Assembly (NCBI GenBank): GCA_022747635.1 | Contig: JAKTNV010000179.1 | Location: forward strand, 248,001 to 312,000 | Reading direction: 5' to 3' | DNA: 64,000 nt | Source of the DNA: Hetaerina americana | Taxonomy: Eukaryota > Arthropoda > Insecta > Odonata > Calopterygidae | Part shown: positions 58,101 to 64,000 of the stretch, piece by piece | Numbering within the stretch: position 1 is the stretch's first letter | Layout of the letters: each line of letters opens with the position of its first letter | Position numbers and translations under genes: made by a program | Notes under the pieces: model-generated | What the model was told of the DNA's origin: nothing | Database searches by the model: none | What the model saw: the letters and a program-made list of their open reading frames with translations, nothing else

Positions 58101-61100
58101 GCTGGTTTTCTTATTGCAAATTTTCCGAGCAGGTTATTGTTGTTCTGTAGGCAGAATGTAATCATTTCCCTAAAGCTCGTTAGCTTCTCTTCCATACTGT
58201 TCCATAAGAGTTGCCGCTCTGTCTCATAGAAAACACAATCCTCCACTCTGTGTTCTGCTGTGTCTTCTTTTCCACAGTTACACAGAGGGGTAAAACATTT
58301 ACCTATGAAGTTTAAGTAGGAGTTAAAGTTTCCATGTCCGGTTAACACTTGTGGTTCATTAAAGCTTTTGGTTCCCTCTTTTCCAGTATGGTAGGCCAGG
58401 ACAATGGAGCAAAAATAAATGATTAGCTATCCCCAGAATATTTCTCAATCTACCCAGGCCTTTTTATTACTAGTCACTAGCCTTCATTGCTCATGGAGTG
58501 TGTGAACCAGCAGTGTTTTCGATTTAAAGCCACCAGATGCATTTCCTCCAAGGGACAGTGTGAGTTCATCTTTAAATTCTTTAGATCGAATGCATTTTTC
58601 TCTTCCCTAAAGTAGAAGGAGCGACGGGGCATTCTTTCTCAAAATAGTCCAGTCTCGTTGACATTACAAACAAGCTGAGGGAGGGGAGGAACCACTTTCA
58701 TTAATTACTGGGATTGTGTCCGGGAATCTCACAGCTTCTTGTTTATTGGCACTTGCCAATTCAAGCACCAAAGGAAAACCGTAAATGCCTGCCAGCTGTA
58801 GTTAGTTCTGGAACCAGCCAAACTATCATTGGCCAATTTAGAGCATTGATCGCCTTAGTCTTTCTTAAAGACTCTAATAACATTAAAGTTTTGACGCGAG
58901 TGACTGCCTGTGTAAAAGACATTGCATTTGACTGTGCTGAGTTGATTGATGAAATCAATAGTTTTCCGTTTGTTTCCAGGAACATGAGCTTTCTTTACGG
59001 ACATAGCTGTTTTAGTGAAACTTAAATTTTTATTTTTTCTTTATGTAAACAATCGTTAATAATGTGCTCATTATAGTTTTTAATGAAACTTGAAAATTAT
59101 TAGAGGGTCATGGCTACAAATAAAAAAATAGCTGAGAACCAGTGTTTTTTAATTAATCAAGTAAGAAATGGGAAGGATATCAAAATTCACGTATCTGGTA
59201 CAATTGGTGTGAAATGAGTAAGGGAAAGGTGCCAATGGAAGTTGTGCATTTTCTAGCAGAAGATCCTAAAAAAAGTGTATCTCTGTGATTTTCATCTCTT
59301 TTGAATCTGCTCCGCTGCCTTGCAAGGTTCAGCCACTCAATAAATACTGCCTTGCAAATTAATGGGTACTCCTTGTGGGTCTTATTTAACCATGAAGTAT
59401 TCTTTTTGTATTTTGTGATATTGTGGCGGGTTGGCATTTTATGGGAGAGGGTTTTTAAGAGAAAAGACTTGTGGTTCATCTAATATCATGAGTTATTCTC
59501 ATGTAAGTAGTTCTCATGAAAATGCTTTCTAAAGGAAGGGGACGGAGCCGAGTAAATCTATGTCTTTTATGAGGCAATGCAAAAATGTGTTCAACAGTTG
59601 TAATGTCTCAACAAAATTGAGTGTTTCATACCTTCGGAGCATTTAGATTTTTGATTAACCAACAGCCCTTAACCAAATGAATAAAAATATTTTTTCTCCC
59701 TTCCATCTCTGGCAGCTCTAACAAGACTACCCAAGGTGTTTGCAAGCTTTGTTGGTGACCAGTACCTGTCGATATTCGCCATTGCCCTCCCGTACACCAA
59801 CCCTTTCAAGTACAACCATTACACTGTGTCTCTGGCCCACCATGTCATTGCTGTTTGGTTCCTAAAGTGTCGGCTGCCATTTCGTCGAGACTTTGTGAAG
59901 TTTATCACAACTGTAAGTAGGTCTGTTTATCAGAATGGTTGGCTGTTGACATTGCTTGTAGAACTCCCTGCGGAGTTTAAGTACATTTGACTTCATTCTT
60001 ACATTTTTGTGCGATAAAAATTATTTGTATTGTCATTTAAATGCATATTGATGGCAAGCGTATTTTTTCAACAATAAGTTATCACAAATAGCTGTAGCAT
60101 TGTATTTGTATTTCCATACTAAGCAAAATATACACATTATCAAGTGCTTCTCATTTTTTTCAGGGCCTCAAAGCTAATGTTCTTGTTCCTTTTGAAGAGG
60201 GGCAAATTATGAAAACAGAATTAGTCAATGAAGATTCTTCCAACAGAAAGAGAAGCTCAAGTCTAACAGAACAGGTCTGGTTCATTTTATCCATTTGGTG
60301 TGTTGTATTGTCCGTAGTGTAAGTCAAGAATGGCCTTGTCAGCTGTTAGAAAAAACAGATGGCCTGCTGCTATCCTTCACCTAAATGAGGATTTCCCTGC
60401 TTTTATATGTCAATGACTGATGATTGAATTTTATAAGTATATCTTAGGATGTGGTTCGATCAGAAAGTCCTTAGGAAAAAACCAGAAAAATTATTTGGTA
60501 GATTTTTTGTATTTTTCAACATAATCTCCTTTAAGCTCGATCCACTTTTCCCAGCATTTCTCCGACTTTTTAAAACCATCCAAAACAGTAGGGATTCAGA
60601 AGGTCCTCAAAAGAGGCAATTGTGTTGGGGACCAACTCGTCGTTCAACGTGAATCCTTTTCAGCTGAGCCATTTATTGGCCAAATGAATATGTTTTTTCT
60701 CGATTTCTTTGCTTAACCAGTGCACTGACCAGACATAGTAATCTCCATTTATTGTTTGTCTTTTGTGATCGCTCATTGATGTGAATGATTTTGTGGGCAT
60801 CCTGATAAACCATGGCCATCCGCTGACCGTCTGCTGATCTCACCATCTTCGCCTTCTAGGTTGTCAGTAAAAACCCACTGTTCCTTTATCTCTGGAATGT
60901 AGTGGTGTATCCATGTTTTGTCCTCAGTTATGCATTGATGCGGTAACTCATCAGGATTGCAATGGAAAGTTGCCAAACCAGCCTCTGAATGAACCACGCA
61001 ACTGCATTTATTCTCCACTGAGAGCAAATGTGGAACCTATTTTGTTAACATTTTTTCATACCCAATTTTTTGTGCCAAATTGAAAACACTGTACTTGTGA

Positions 61101-63716
61101 TATTCCCGTTGCCTCAGTTATATTGTTAACTCTTGAGTCGTCCATCACTCAAAACCATGTTGTGGATTTTGTCAATCATTTCGAAGGAAGTCCTTTCTGA
61201 AGAGCATCTGAAACGACTTCAGTTGACTATGTAAATGAAAGCACATAATGGATACATATAGTTGAAACTTTGAGCGCAGTCTAGTGAGAGATGAAGCTTA
61301 CCAAAAGCAAACCTTTCCGATACTACAAGTGCTGTCTCTTGGCTTTTCTAAGAAATTATTGAACTACCCATGCACATGGAAAGTTGAGGATAATTTGATG
61401 ATTGTATCAGCCAGAAAATGACTTCTAATTTTAGATTAAAACATTTATGTACTTTGATTTTTCATGCATTCAATTTTTTTTTAAATCCTCATTGTGAAAT
61501 TCATGTCCCTCTCTCTCAAAACCAAATTCCAACGACAGAGGAAGACATTTAAGTTAGTCTCCTCTCATAAAAGCTGGTGTTTCCCATTGCCTCTTCCTGA
61601 TGACTTTGCTCTCCCCCACAGGGCAGTCGACGGAGGGAGAGGCCCCTGCCTGGTGCTACGCGGGAGGGAGGGCGCTCTGCAGACTTGAAGCCAGCAATCG
61701 ATGAGGCCCTCATGAATTTCCACATGGAACTCACCGAAACTTGTATAGATCTGATGGCCAGATATACATTCTCCAGTTGCTCTACTTTGCCCAAGAGGTA
61801 ATCCCTTGCATGATTTCGTGAAGGGCATGCATGTATGAAATTTCTTTCAATATGTAAGCACACTAACTCTCTCTCAATCAATCACTGATTACAATCAGTC
61901 CATGATGATGACTGCCATTTTGTTTATTGCGACTGTGCCACAGTTTTCAAAATGGTGCTCTTAGCCTAACCATCAAACTTGAGGAATTAGGAATCAAAAT
62001 TGAGGAATAGCTCACCAATTGTGTTGCCATCTGATTATAGCCTTCAAATCCATTGAAAGAGCAAATACTGGGGAAAGGGTGAAATTTCATGTTGAATACT
62101 TTGCTATTGTTGCCTGCATTGCATAGTAAGTAATAAATGCTGTCTTGGTTGAATTTGGTGAATAGAATGCAAGTATCCTGTGGATCTTTGGGAACAGTTA
62201 TTAGACTAATTTGCCTAACCTTCACTTTCCTAAACAATTTGAAAACATACTCTGTACTATTAAACTAAAAATATCTTTCCAGCCTTAATGGTGGAAGATC
62301 TGTTTTGACTCAGTATAGCTACAAAATTGGAAGCCTTTCTCTTTTATTTATAAAATTTTTTAAAATTCTATTTAATCATCAAATTATTTTTACAATTGCT
62401 TAGGTATATTTTACGTTTTGTTTGAAATGAAGTATTATTTTCAAATATACAATATTGACTGATGAATTTATGTGCATGTATGCGAGTAATATTGCACTGA
62501 AGTCAGTTTATATGTGTTCATCCTCATGTGTGGAGGCCACGTGTTTTTGTGTCCAAACAGGCACTCCGCTGTGGACTTCCTTCTAGCTGATGGCCAGTCC
62601 ATGACTTGGATCCTTGGCAACAAGGTGATCACAGTGACGACTAGTGGATATAGCCAAAAGCCCCTCAAGAATGGGCTCTGTGAGAAGTGCTGGATGTTGT
62701 TCAAGGCTGAAAAAGGTGAGGTCCATTAGTGTCGCTTGATTCATTCACCCACAATTTATTGCAAATGTAATTTTGGAACAGCTTCGGTCTTCAAATGGAA
62801 GTGCATCAATAAATGTCTTCAGAACTTGTCTAAACTTAAGTAGCATGAAAACTACAGTAATTTTGATCCATTTACTTTTTTGACAGAAATAACGGAAATG
62901 AATATGGTATAGATGTGAAATTTCAATCTTAAATAATAATAAAGAGTTTAAGTTAAAAACATTAGCATTTTATGGTAAAAGCCATTTACGTTGAGTACCA
63001 ATTATTCTATGTACACCTGCTGTGAAAGTCAAATTCATGATTTAGTCCCATTTCTAATAAATAGATCATGTTCTTCAAAATAATTCACAAAGACATTGTG
63101 CCTTTAAACTTTGACAACTTCAGATTTTGTGAAAATAAAAATTGACCATAAGGTAATGCATGCCAGTCAACTCATTTGTAAATCTGTGCTAATAAAGTGT
63201 GAATTTATGTGCCTATTATGTGTCATCGATGACTTTAGATGAAGAGATAATGCGTAATTTAAAATTCATTGTTGCCACCTTCCATAGTTATGCATTACTG
63301 AAAGACAAATGCAATCATCAGTGATAAAAAAATATAGATTCATTCACTCATAGCACTTTCTGTGCAGTTGTGATTGTTCAAATTAGTCCATAGTGCTTTA
63401 TTGATGGAGGCACTTCATTATCTGTTATGATTAGACTCAGTTTTTATTCACGAGTAATTGGAAACTCGTAGAGTTAAACTTTCAATTCGAAGCTTTTACA
63501 TTAGAGTGTACTTATTGGTGAATTCAGACATGATGCAAGCATAAGTATGCCATGTGATGGAAATGATGTTTTAAATTGAAGTTCATTCCGTCCTAATCCC
63601 ATGTTTATGAATTATTCTTCATAGAAACAAGTCCAACAGACACTATTGCAGACTTGGACCTCACTCCATCAAGGCGGAGACATAAGTCGGCAATCCAACG
63701 GAGTGTTAGCAGTGAT
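28105..63716 (+). CDS. TSC2: Tuberin (TSC2/gigas), 20 coding exons, 3' end outside window
   Basis: Tuberin is the GTPase-activating subunit of the TSC1-TSC2-TBC1D7 complex, which keeps Rheb GDP-bound at lysosomes and so restrains mTORC1. I joined 20 exons, all with GT..AG borders and compatible phases, into 1170 codons. Human tuberin is about 1800 residues. Conserved landmarks: EKLKQFF at the N-terminus; [159 protein letters not shown]. An AKT-type RKRSSS site lies in exon 17. The C-terminal RapGAP domain is beyond 64000. Introns are large and transposon-rich. No stop or frameshift was seen in any exon, so the gene should be functional. Confidence 0.96.
28254..28390 (+). CDS. TSC2: TSC2 coding exon 2
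   Basis: Acceptor TTGCACTTTTCAG, donor GAT|GTATGT, enters in phase 1 and leaves in phase 0 (residues 26-71). Encodes [20 protein letters not shown] and [12 protein letters not shown], equivalent to the first helices of the N-terminal HEAT-like region. Confidence 0.9.
28468..28658 (+). CDS. TSC2: TSC2 coding exon 3
   Basis: Acceptor TTTGTTTTAG, donor CCCG|GTAAAC, leaves in phase 2 (residues 72-134). Encodes [13 protein letters not shown] and [20 protein letters not shown], conserved with tuberin ALLKAIVQGQGERLG-type sequence. Confidence 0.93.
28973..29170 (+). CDS. TSC2: TSC2 coding exon 4
   Basis: Acceptor GCCTTCAAG, donor TTGA|GTGAGT (phase 2). Residues 135-200: [47 protein letters not shown]. 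Very close to the family. Confidence 0.95.
29780..30615 (-). mobile_element. LINE ORF2 C-terminal fragment
   Basis: On the minus strand: [37 protein letters not shown], and further on a decayed RRLEAFE-like block. These match the thumb region of the LINE at 6545-7035 ([24 protein letters not shown]). Many stops. Confidence 0.7.
31350..31728. mobile_element. Multi-unit hammerhead-type element with 13-bp target duplication
   Basis: 379 bp between two copies of ATTCGTCTATCTT (31337-31349 and 31729-31741). It holds three related units: one inverted (31350-31430), one direct (31435-31513) and one direct with the 3' tail (about 31605-31728). Each has the order TGATGA, a short stem closed by a UUGA loop, and GAAAC, then a CACGTGAATAA-type segment and GTGGAAAGATGCATTG. 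The inverted unit has a complete CUGAUGA (31431-31425, minus) and stem AACGC/GCGUU. The arrangement is that of Penelope-type terminal repeats with hammerhead ribozymes, without any reverse transcriptase. Confidence 0.75.
31742..32340 (-). mobile_element. LINE linker fragment (endonuclease-RT region)
   Basis: The segment at 31745-31785 (ATCCATGATTTCTTAATCC) matches the minus-strand LINE linker at 8137-8163 (ATCCATGGTTTCCAAATCC). The LINE probably continues to the left of the hammerhead insertion (about 31250-31336), since the insertion duplicated 13 bp of it. No intact frame. Confidence 0.45.
32607..32781 (+). CDS. TSC2: TSC2 coding exon 5
   Basis: Acceptor TTTCAAATCCAG, donor AAG|GTAAAG. Residues 201-259: [66 protein letters not shown] is identical to human tuberin. 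Confidence 0.94.
33090..33250 (-). repeat. tRNA-derived SINE in TSC2 intron 5
   Basis: On the minus strand: A-box TAGCTCAAAGGGGAAAGAGC, then B-box GCATTCGATTC about 40 nt downstream, then a body with CTCTCGGCTTTACCCGAG. The acceptor ends do not pair. This is a third SINE type in the window. Confidence 0.6.
33538..33738 (+). CDS. TSC2: TSC2 coding exon 6
   Basis: Acceptor TTCACTTTACAG, donor CAA|GTAAAT, phase 0 at both ends (residues 260-326). [49 protein letters not shown]. Nearly collinear with human [18 protein letters not shown]. Confidence 0.96.
33809..33923 (+). mobile_element. Short hairpin insertion with 14-bp target duplication
   Basis: 115 bp between two copies of GACTTCAATCTTGA (33795-33808 and 33924-33937). 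The left part reads CTTCAGGCGTGATGTGGTAGAAGTCGAAC, a possible degenerate hammerhead order (GUGAUG..GAAC). The right part is an inverted repeat with arms around AATGAATAAC.GATTGAAGCACTTTTCC. A relative sits at 47930-47990 (TTTCAGGCGTGATATGGTGGAA plus a TTAAAAATT hairpin). Confidence 0.6.
34931..35969 (-). mobile_element. Mariner relic with TA duplication and terminal repeats
   Basis: Ends are inverted repeats (left TGTGGGTCTCTCAGTAAG, right complement TGTGGGTCATTCAATAAC), flanked by TA on both sides (34929-34930 and 35970-35971). The minus strand keeps the helix-turn-helix part of a mariner transposase ([20 protein letters not shown], 35550-35480) joined directly to a decayed catalytic DNA-binding block (HDNA-like), so the middle is deleted. 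A hammerhead-type fragment is nested inside. It is of the same family as 60450-61371. Confidence 0.8.
34974..35063 (-). mobile_element. Nested hammerhead-family tail fragment, 16-bp target duplication
   Basis: 90 bp flanked by perfect TAAATAGAAAAATATT copies (34958-34973 and 35064-35079), inserted inside the mariner. Its left part is the inverted equivalent of the tail of the element at 31640-31728 (CAATTGTTCCC..CTCAAC..GGAAATT, CATCTTTCCACTGT). It then turns back with GTGGAAAGATACTTTGTATTC, so it is itself a small foldback. No ribozyme core is left. Confidence 0.7.
36095..37146. other. TSC2 intron 6, distal part
   Basis: AT-rich; no coding or repeat signature recognised. Confidence 0.4.
37147..37288 (+). 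CDS. TSC2: TSC2 coding exon 7
   Basis: Acceptor CAAAACATTGCAG, donor ATCG|GTGAGT, phase 1 at the end (residues 327-373). [20 protein letters not shown] and [20 protein letters not shown], equivalent to human LQVVAWDILLNIIERLL. Confidence 0.9.
37886..38037 (+). CDS. TSC2: TSC2 coding exon 8
   Basis: Acceptor AATATTTTCAG, donor CCA|GTAACT. Residues 374-424: [20 protein letters not shown] and [13 protein letters not shown], matching human ELCDQNEFHG..FELVERCADQRP. Confidence 0.9.
38690..39480 (-). mobile_element. Penelope-like RT fragment
   Basis: On the minus strand: [20 protein letters not shown] (the Penelope-type substrate-binding block), then [25 protein letters not shown], where the catalytic YVDD has become YVDK. 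Then [18 protein letters not shown] and a downstream piece (38932-38741) with [20 protein letters not shown]. It differs from the element at 11085-14155 (AMGSP against AMGTS), so a second Penelope lineage is present. Dead. Confidence 0.85.
39831..40003 (+). CDS. TSC2: TSC2 coding exon 9
   Basis: Acceptor TTAACTCTTGCAG, donor AATAG|GTATGT, phase 2 at the end (residues 425-481). [55 protein letters not shown], equivalent to human LLNLISYRAQSIHPAKDGW and MERFFRSESRGAVRIKVLD. Confidence 0.94.
40702..40870 (+). CDS. TSC2: TSC2 coding exon 10
   Basis: Acceptor TTTCATTTCATTAG, donor AAG|GTAAGG. Residues 482-538: [49 protein letters not shown]. The open frame runs on into the intron, but the family match stops at LEK. 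Confidence 0.94.
40875..42700. other. TSC2 intron 10, proximal part
   Basis: No gene or clear repeat. 41500-41600 has a short frame rich in Lys that looks repetitive but is not identified. Confidence 0.4.
42720..44070 (+). mobile_element. Tigger/pogo-type transposase relic
   Basis: Decayed plus-strand frames in the order of a Tigger (pogo superfamily) transposase. [29 protein letters not shown] (43290-43400) precedes the expected DETGLF motif. [40 protein letters not shown] (second catalytic Asp at about 43760), and [15 protein letters not shown] follow to 43850. Multiple stops. Lies in TSC2 intron 10. Confidence 0.82.
44283..44825 (+). mobile_element. Jockey/CR1-type LINE 3' end with (TAA)n tail
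   Basis: The C-terminal block [20 protein letters not shown] and [19 protein letters not shown] is typical of the ORF2 end of CR1/Jockey-like LINEs. A 3' tail ending AAATAAAAAG(TAA)n at about 44790-44825 follows. This is a different LINE type from the FADD family. Confidence 0.75.
44904..45215 (+). CDS. TSC2: TSC2 coding exon 11
   Basis: Acceptor CTCTCCATGCTAAG, donor AAG|GTATGT, 104 codons, phase 0 at both ends (residues 539-642). The N-terminal half is poorly conserved ([16 protein letters not shown]). The second half, [20 protein letters not shown] and [20 protein letters not shown], matches human [36 protein letters not shown]. It starts the tuberin domain. Confidence 0.93.
46038..46434 (+). 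CDS. TSC2: TSC2 coding exon 12
   Basis: Acceptor CTGGCTTTGCAG, donor AGAG|GTGAGT, phase 1 at the end (residues 643-774). [20 protein letters not shown], then [11 protein letters not shown] (human VRFSPYCVCD), then a Pro/Ser/Thr-rich disordered stretch of about 60 residues, then [18 protein letters not shown] (human PYSLLFRVLLQCLKQES). It is more GC-rich than its surroundings. The disordered insert is longer than in human. Confidence 0.93.
46440..48225. other. TSC2 intron 12, proximal part
   Basis: Mostly AT-rich. 47690-48225 is G-rich low complexity with the small hairpin relative of the 33809 element at 47930-47990. The frame at 47596-47922 shows no family and is not called as a gene. Confidence 0.4.
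48230..50208. repeat. Inverted repeat pair of about 220 bp around a 1.5-kb centre
   Basis: 48230-48455 and 49985-50208 are inverted copies with scattered substitutions. For example, ATGGGAAGCATTATTGAGG at the left end matches CCTCAATAATGCTTCCCAT at the right, and AAGGAGGATTTGAGTGTTTT matches AAAATACTCAAATCCTCCTT. A piggyBac-like fragment lies between them. Either these are long terminal inverted repeats of one element, or two opposite copies of another repeat. Confidence 0.75.
48965..49360 (+). pseudogene. piggyBac-like transposase fragment
   Basis: The frame 48965-49150 is acidic and ends [21 protein letters not shown] stop (49148) separates it from [20 protein letters not shown], which resembles the piggyBac entry motif (W..ITI.EM..FFGLL..MG) followed by DCWTLDSL. 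The catalytic Asp regions are not recognisable. Weak but specific match. Confidence 0.5.
50378..50499 (+). CDS. TSC2: TSC2 coding exon 13
   Basis: Acceptor TTGTTTCCCATACAG, donor CTG|GTAAGT. Residues 775-815: [20 protein letters not shown] and [20 protein letters not shown], equivalent to human [20 protein letters not shown]. No other exon evidence in this intron region. Confidence 0.95.
50740..51330 (+). mobile_element. CR1/Jockey-type LINE C-terminal relic
   Basis: Frame-shifted blocks [20 protein letters not shown], [18 protein letters not shown] and [11 protein letters not shown] follow the order of the C-terminus of CR1/Jockey-like ORF2 (IIWG..QKK.IR.., HNTR). Stops present. Confidence 0.55.
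51567..51962 (+). other. Uncharacterised 131-codon open frame in TSC2 intron 13
   Basis: An uninterrupted frame with fairly ordinary composition ([40 protein letters not shown]). It has no recognised family and no splice sites linking it to TSC2 exons 13 and 14, which join without it. It could be a transposon ORF1 piece or a chance frame. Confidence 0.25.
52534..52677 (+). CDS. TSC2: TSC2 coding exon 14
   Basis: The acceptor TGATGTTTCAG is followed directly by GTAAGTGAG, so the exon opens with a perfect donor-like hexamer. Donor CAA|GTAAAT. Phase 0 at both ends (residues 816-863). [34 protein letters not shown], equivalent to human [20 protein letters not shown]. Confidence 0.9.
52680..53836. 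other. TSC2 intron 14
   Basis: No gene or repeat recognised; short motif-free frames only. Confidence 0.4.
53837..54026 (+). CDS. TSC2: TSC2 coding exon 15
   Basis: Acceptor CTTCTGCATCCAG, donor TCCA|GTGAGT, phase 1 at the end (residues 864-926). [63 protein letters not shown]. Close to human LTHISATASMAVPLLEFLS. Confidence 0.96.
54800..55240 (-). mobile_element. Pogo-type transposase C-terminal fragment
   Basis: On the minus strand: [40 protein letters not shown], then an acidic tail with [20 protein letters not shown] and [12 protein letters not shown]. This is the C-terminal end typical of pogo/Jerky-type DDE transposases (N-terminal part absent). It is a different element from the two Tigger relics. 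Confidence 0.72.
55930..56560 (-). mobile_element. Penelope-like GIY-YIG endonuclease fragment
   Basis: On the minus strand from 56551: linker [29 protein letters not shown], then (frameshifted) [40 protein letters not shown] and [20 protein letters not shown]. The GIY motif region and the conserved Arg/His/Glu residues of the nuclease are visible. Probably the same lineage as the RT fragment at 38690-39480. Dead. Confidence 0.83.
56990..57650 (-). other. Unidentified minus-strand ORF relic
   Basis: Two minus-strand frames, 57612-57397 ([38 protein letters not shown]) and 57249-56989 ([39 protein letters not shown]), look like parts of one protein broken by stops between 57400 and 57250. I do not recognise the family. 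A transposon-encoded protein is likely from the context. Confidence 0.35.
58073..58390 (-). mobile_element. LINE C-terminal fragment with CCHC-like motif
   Basis: On the minus strand: [40 protein letters not shown]. The LTGHG..F..YL and C..C....T..H....C spacing is the C-terminal signature of Jockey/R1-type ORF2 proteins. A third LINE lineage in the window. Confidence 0.7.
58480..58760 (-). mobile_element. Tigger-type transposase fragment
   Basis: On the minus strand: [16 protein letters not shown], then the catalytic-region motif VNETGLF (Asp of DETGLF changed to Asn), [14 protein letters not shown], then [20 protein letters not shown]. Same superfamily as 42720-44070 but on the other strand. 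Stops present. Confidence 0.8.
59000..59715. other. TSC2 intron 15, distal part
   Basis: A minus-strand frame at 59180-59479 ([23 protein letters not shown]) is unassigned. Otherwise AT-rich with nothing recognised. Confidence 0.35.
59716..59912 (+). CDS. TSC2: TSC2 coding exon 16
   Basis: Acceptor CCATCTCTGGCAG, donor ACT|GTAAGT. Residues 927-992: [55 protein letters not shown]. The most conserved exon in the window; nearly identical in order to human [20 protein letters not shown]. Confidence 0.97.
60164..60274 (+). CDS. TSC2: TSC2 coding exon 17 with AKT-type site
   Basis: Acceptor CATTTTTTTCAG, donor CAG|GTCTGG (weak beyond GT), 37 codons (993-1029). [14 protein letters not shown] (human GLRSNVLLSFDD), then [19 protein letters not shown] fits the AKT consensus RxRxxS and aligns with the human Ser939 region RARSTS. 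Phosphorylation there in mammals inhibits the complex. Confidence 0.9.
60450..61371 (-). mobile_element. Mariner relic, same family as 34931-35969
   Basis: Ends TGTGGTTCGATCAGAAAG (left) and, complemented, TGGGTAGTTCAATAATTT (right) are degenerate inverted repeats like those of the copy at 34931. The minus strand retains [20 protein letters not shown] and YIPEIKEQW, the first catalytic Asp region (usually TDETWIHH, here EDKTWIHH). Inactive. It lies in TSC2 intron 17. Confidence 0.75.
61622..61797 (+). CDS. TSC2: TSC2 coding exon 18
   Basis: Acceptor TTTGCTCTCCCCCACAG, donor AAGAG|GTAATC, phase 2 at the end (residues 1030-1087). A basic Arg/Gly-rich start ([11 protein letters not shown]) followed by [20 protein letters not shown] and LPKR, matching human [20 protein letters not shown]. 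Confidence 0.95.
61800..62560. other. TSC2 intron 18
   Basis: No gene or repeat recognised. Confidence 0.4.
62561..62715 (+). CDS. TSC2: TSC2 coding exon 19
   Basis: Acceptor TTTGTGTCCAAACAG, donor AAAAG|GTGAGG, phase 1 at the end (residues 1088-1139). [20 protein letters not shown] and [20 protein letters not shown], equivalent to human [23 protein letters not shown]. Confidence 0.95.
62720..63624. other. TSC2 intron 19
   Basis: AT-rich, nothing recognised. Confidence 0.4.
63625..63716 (+). CDS. TSC2: TSC2 coding exon 20
   Basis: Acceptor TTATTCTTCATAG, donor GAT|GTAAGT, residues 1140-1170 ([25 protein letters not shown]). Low conservation, assigned by phase, strong splice sites and basic/Ser-rich composition like the central linker of tuberins. 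The gene continues past the window. Confidence 0.8.
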
Positions 63717-64000
63717 GTAAGTGCACCTAATTGCCAAATCTTCCTATGAGAGTGGTGACTTGATCTTTTTAAACTTCCTTTTTGTTCATCTCAGAGTTCA
63801 ATTAGGTCAGATCTGGTTTGGCTCTACTCTTGAGTTCTTCAAGACTGTGCGTGCCACTACCAGACAATTGGTGAAACTAATGTGATAAAGTAAAGGCAAC
63901 AACTCTGAATTGTATGCATGTGTTCTGTCGTAGATGGTTTGATCATGCCAGATTTGAAAAATGTTGGGGTTGCTTGGAATCCCGATGGATGCATTCATTA

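Noticed and set aside
61549..61881. Minus-strand 110-codon frame
   Set aside because: Antisense shadow of TSC2 exon 18.
1..64000. CRISPR arrays, bacterial operons, viral genomes
   Set aside because: No regularly spaced repeats, no Shine-Dalgarno-led gene rows, and no viral structural or replicase genes; the window is eukaryotic nuclear DNA.

Overview
The window looks like nuclear DNA from an arthropod, most likely an insect with a repeat-rich genome. Genes are split by many introns. The intergenic and intronic DNA holds non-LTR retrotransposons (LINEs), tRNA-derived SINEs, Penelope-like elements (PLEs), mariner, pogo/Tigger and piggyBac-like remnants, and long (TA)n arrays. There are no operons, ribosome binding sites or CRISPR arrays. 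The U6 snRNA at 27092-27200 has the insect-type 3' sequence.

Layout. 1-18,840 is mostly a transposon graveyard: LINE ORF2 fragments at 2285-2860 (-), 6545-8345 (-) and 8350-9240 (+); a 267-bp palindrome at 9308-9574; a dead mariner at 9660-10790 (-); a degraded but full-length Penelope-like element at about 11085-14155 (+) embedded in (TA)n arrays; and several SINEs. 18,843-26,093 (+) carries the last five coding exons of a gene whose conserved part resembles the arthropod group-7-allergen/TULIP lipid-binding family (tentative). A poly(A) signal follows at 26,352. A U6 snRNA gene lies on the minus strand in the 2-kb gap before the next gene.

28,105 to beyond 63,716 (+) is the main gene: tuberin (TSC2, Drosophila gigas), the GTPase-activating subunit of the TSC1-TSC2 complex that restrains Rheb and mTORC1. 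I assembled 20 coding exons with GT..AG borders and mutually consistent phases. They give 1170 codons, covering the N-terminal HEAT-like and tuberin domains and the AKT-site region. The RapGAP domain lies beyond the window. Introns make up about 90% of the locus and are loaded with transposon remnants, including a three-level nest at 34,010-36,090.

The most interesting signal is a set of short elements with hammerhead-ribozyme-like cores and inverted or multi-unit tails, several flanked by clear 12-16 bp target-site duplications. They share the Penelope tail architecture and look like small non-autonomous, retrozyme-like relatives of the PLEs in the same window. Other notable points: a GTAAGT directly abutting the acceptor of TSC2 exon 14 (a recursive-splice-like site), a compensated base-pair change in the U6 5' stem, and a long inverted repeat at 48,230-50,208 around a piggyBac-like fragment.
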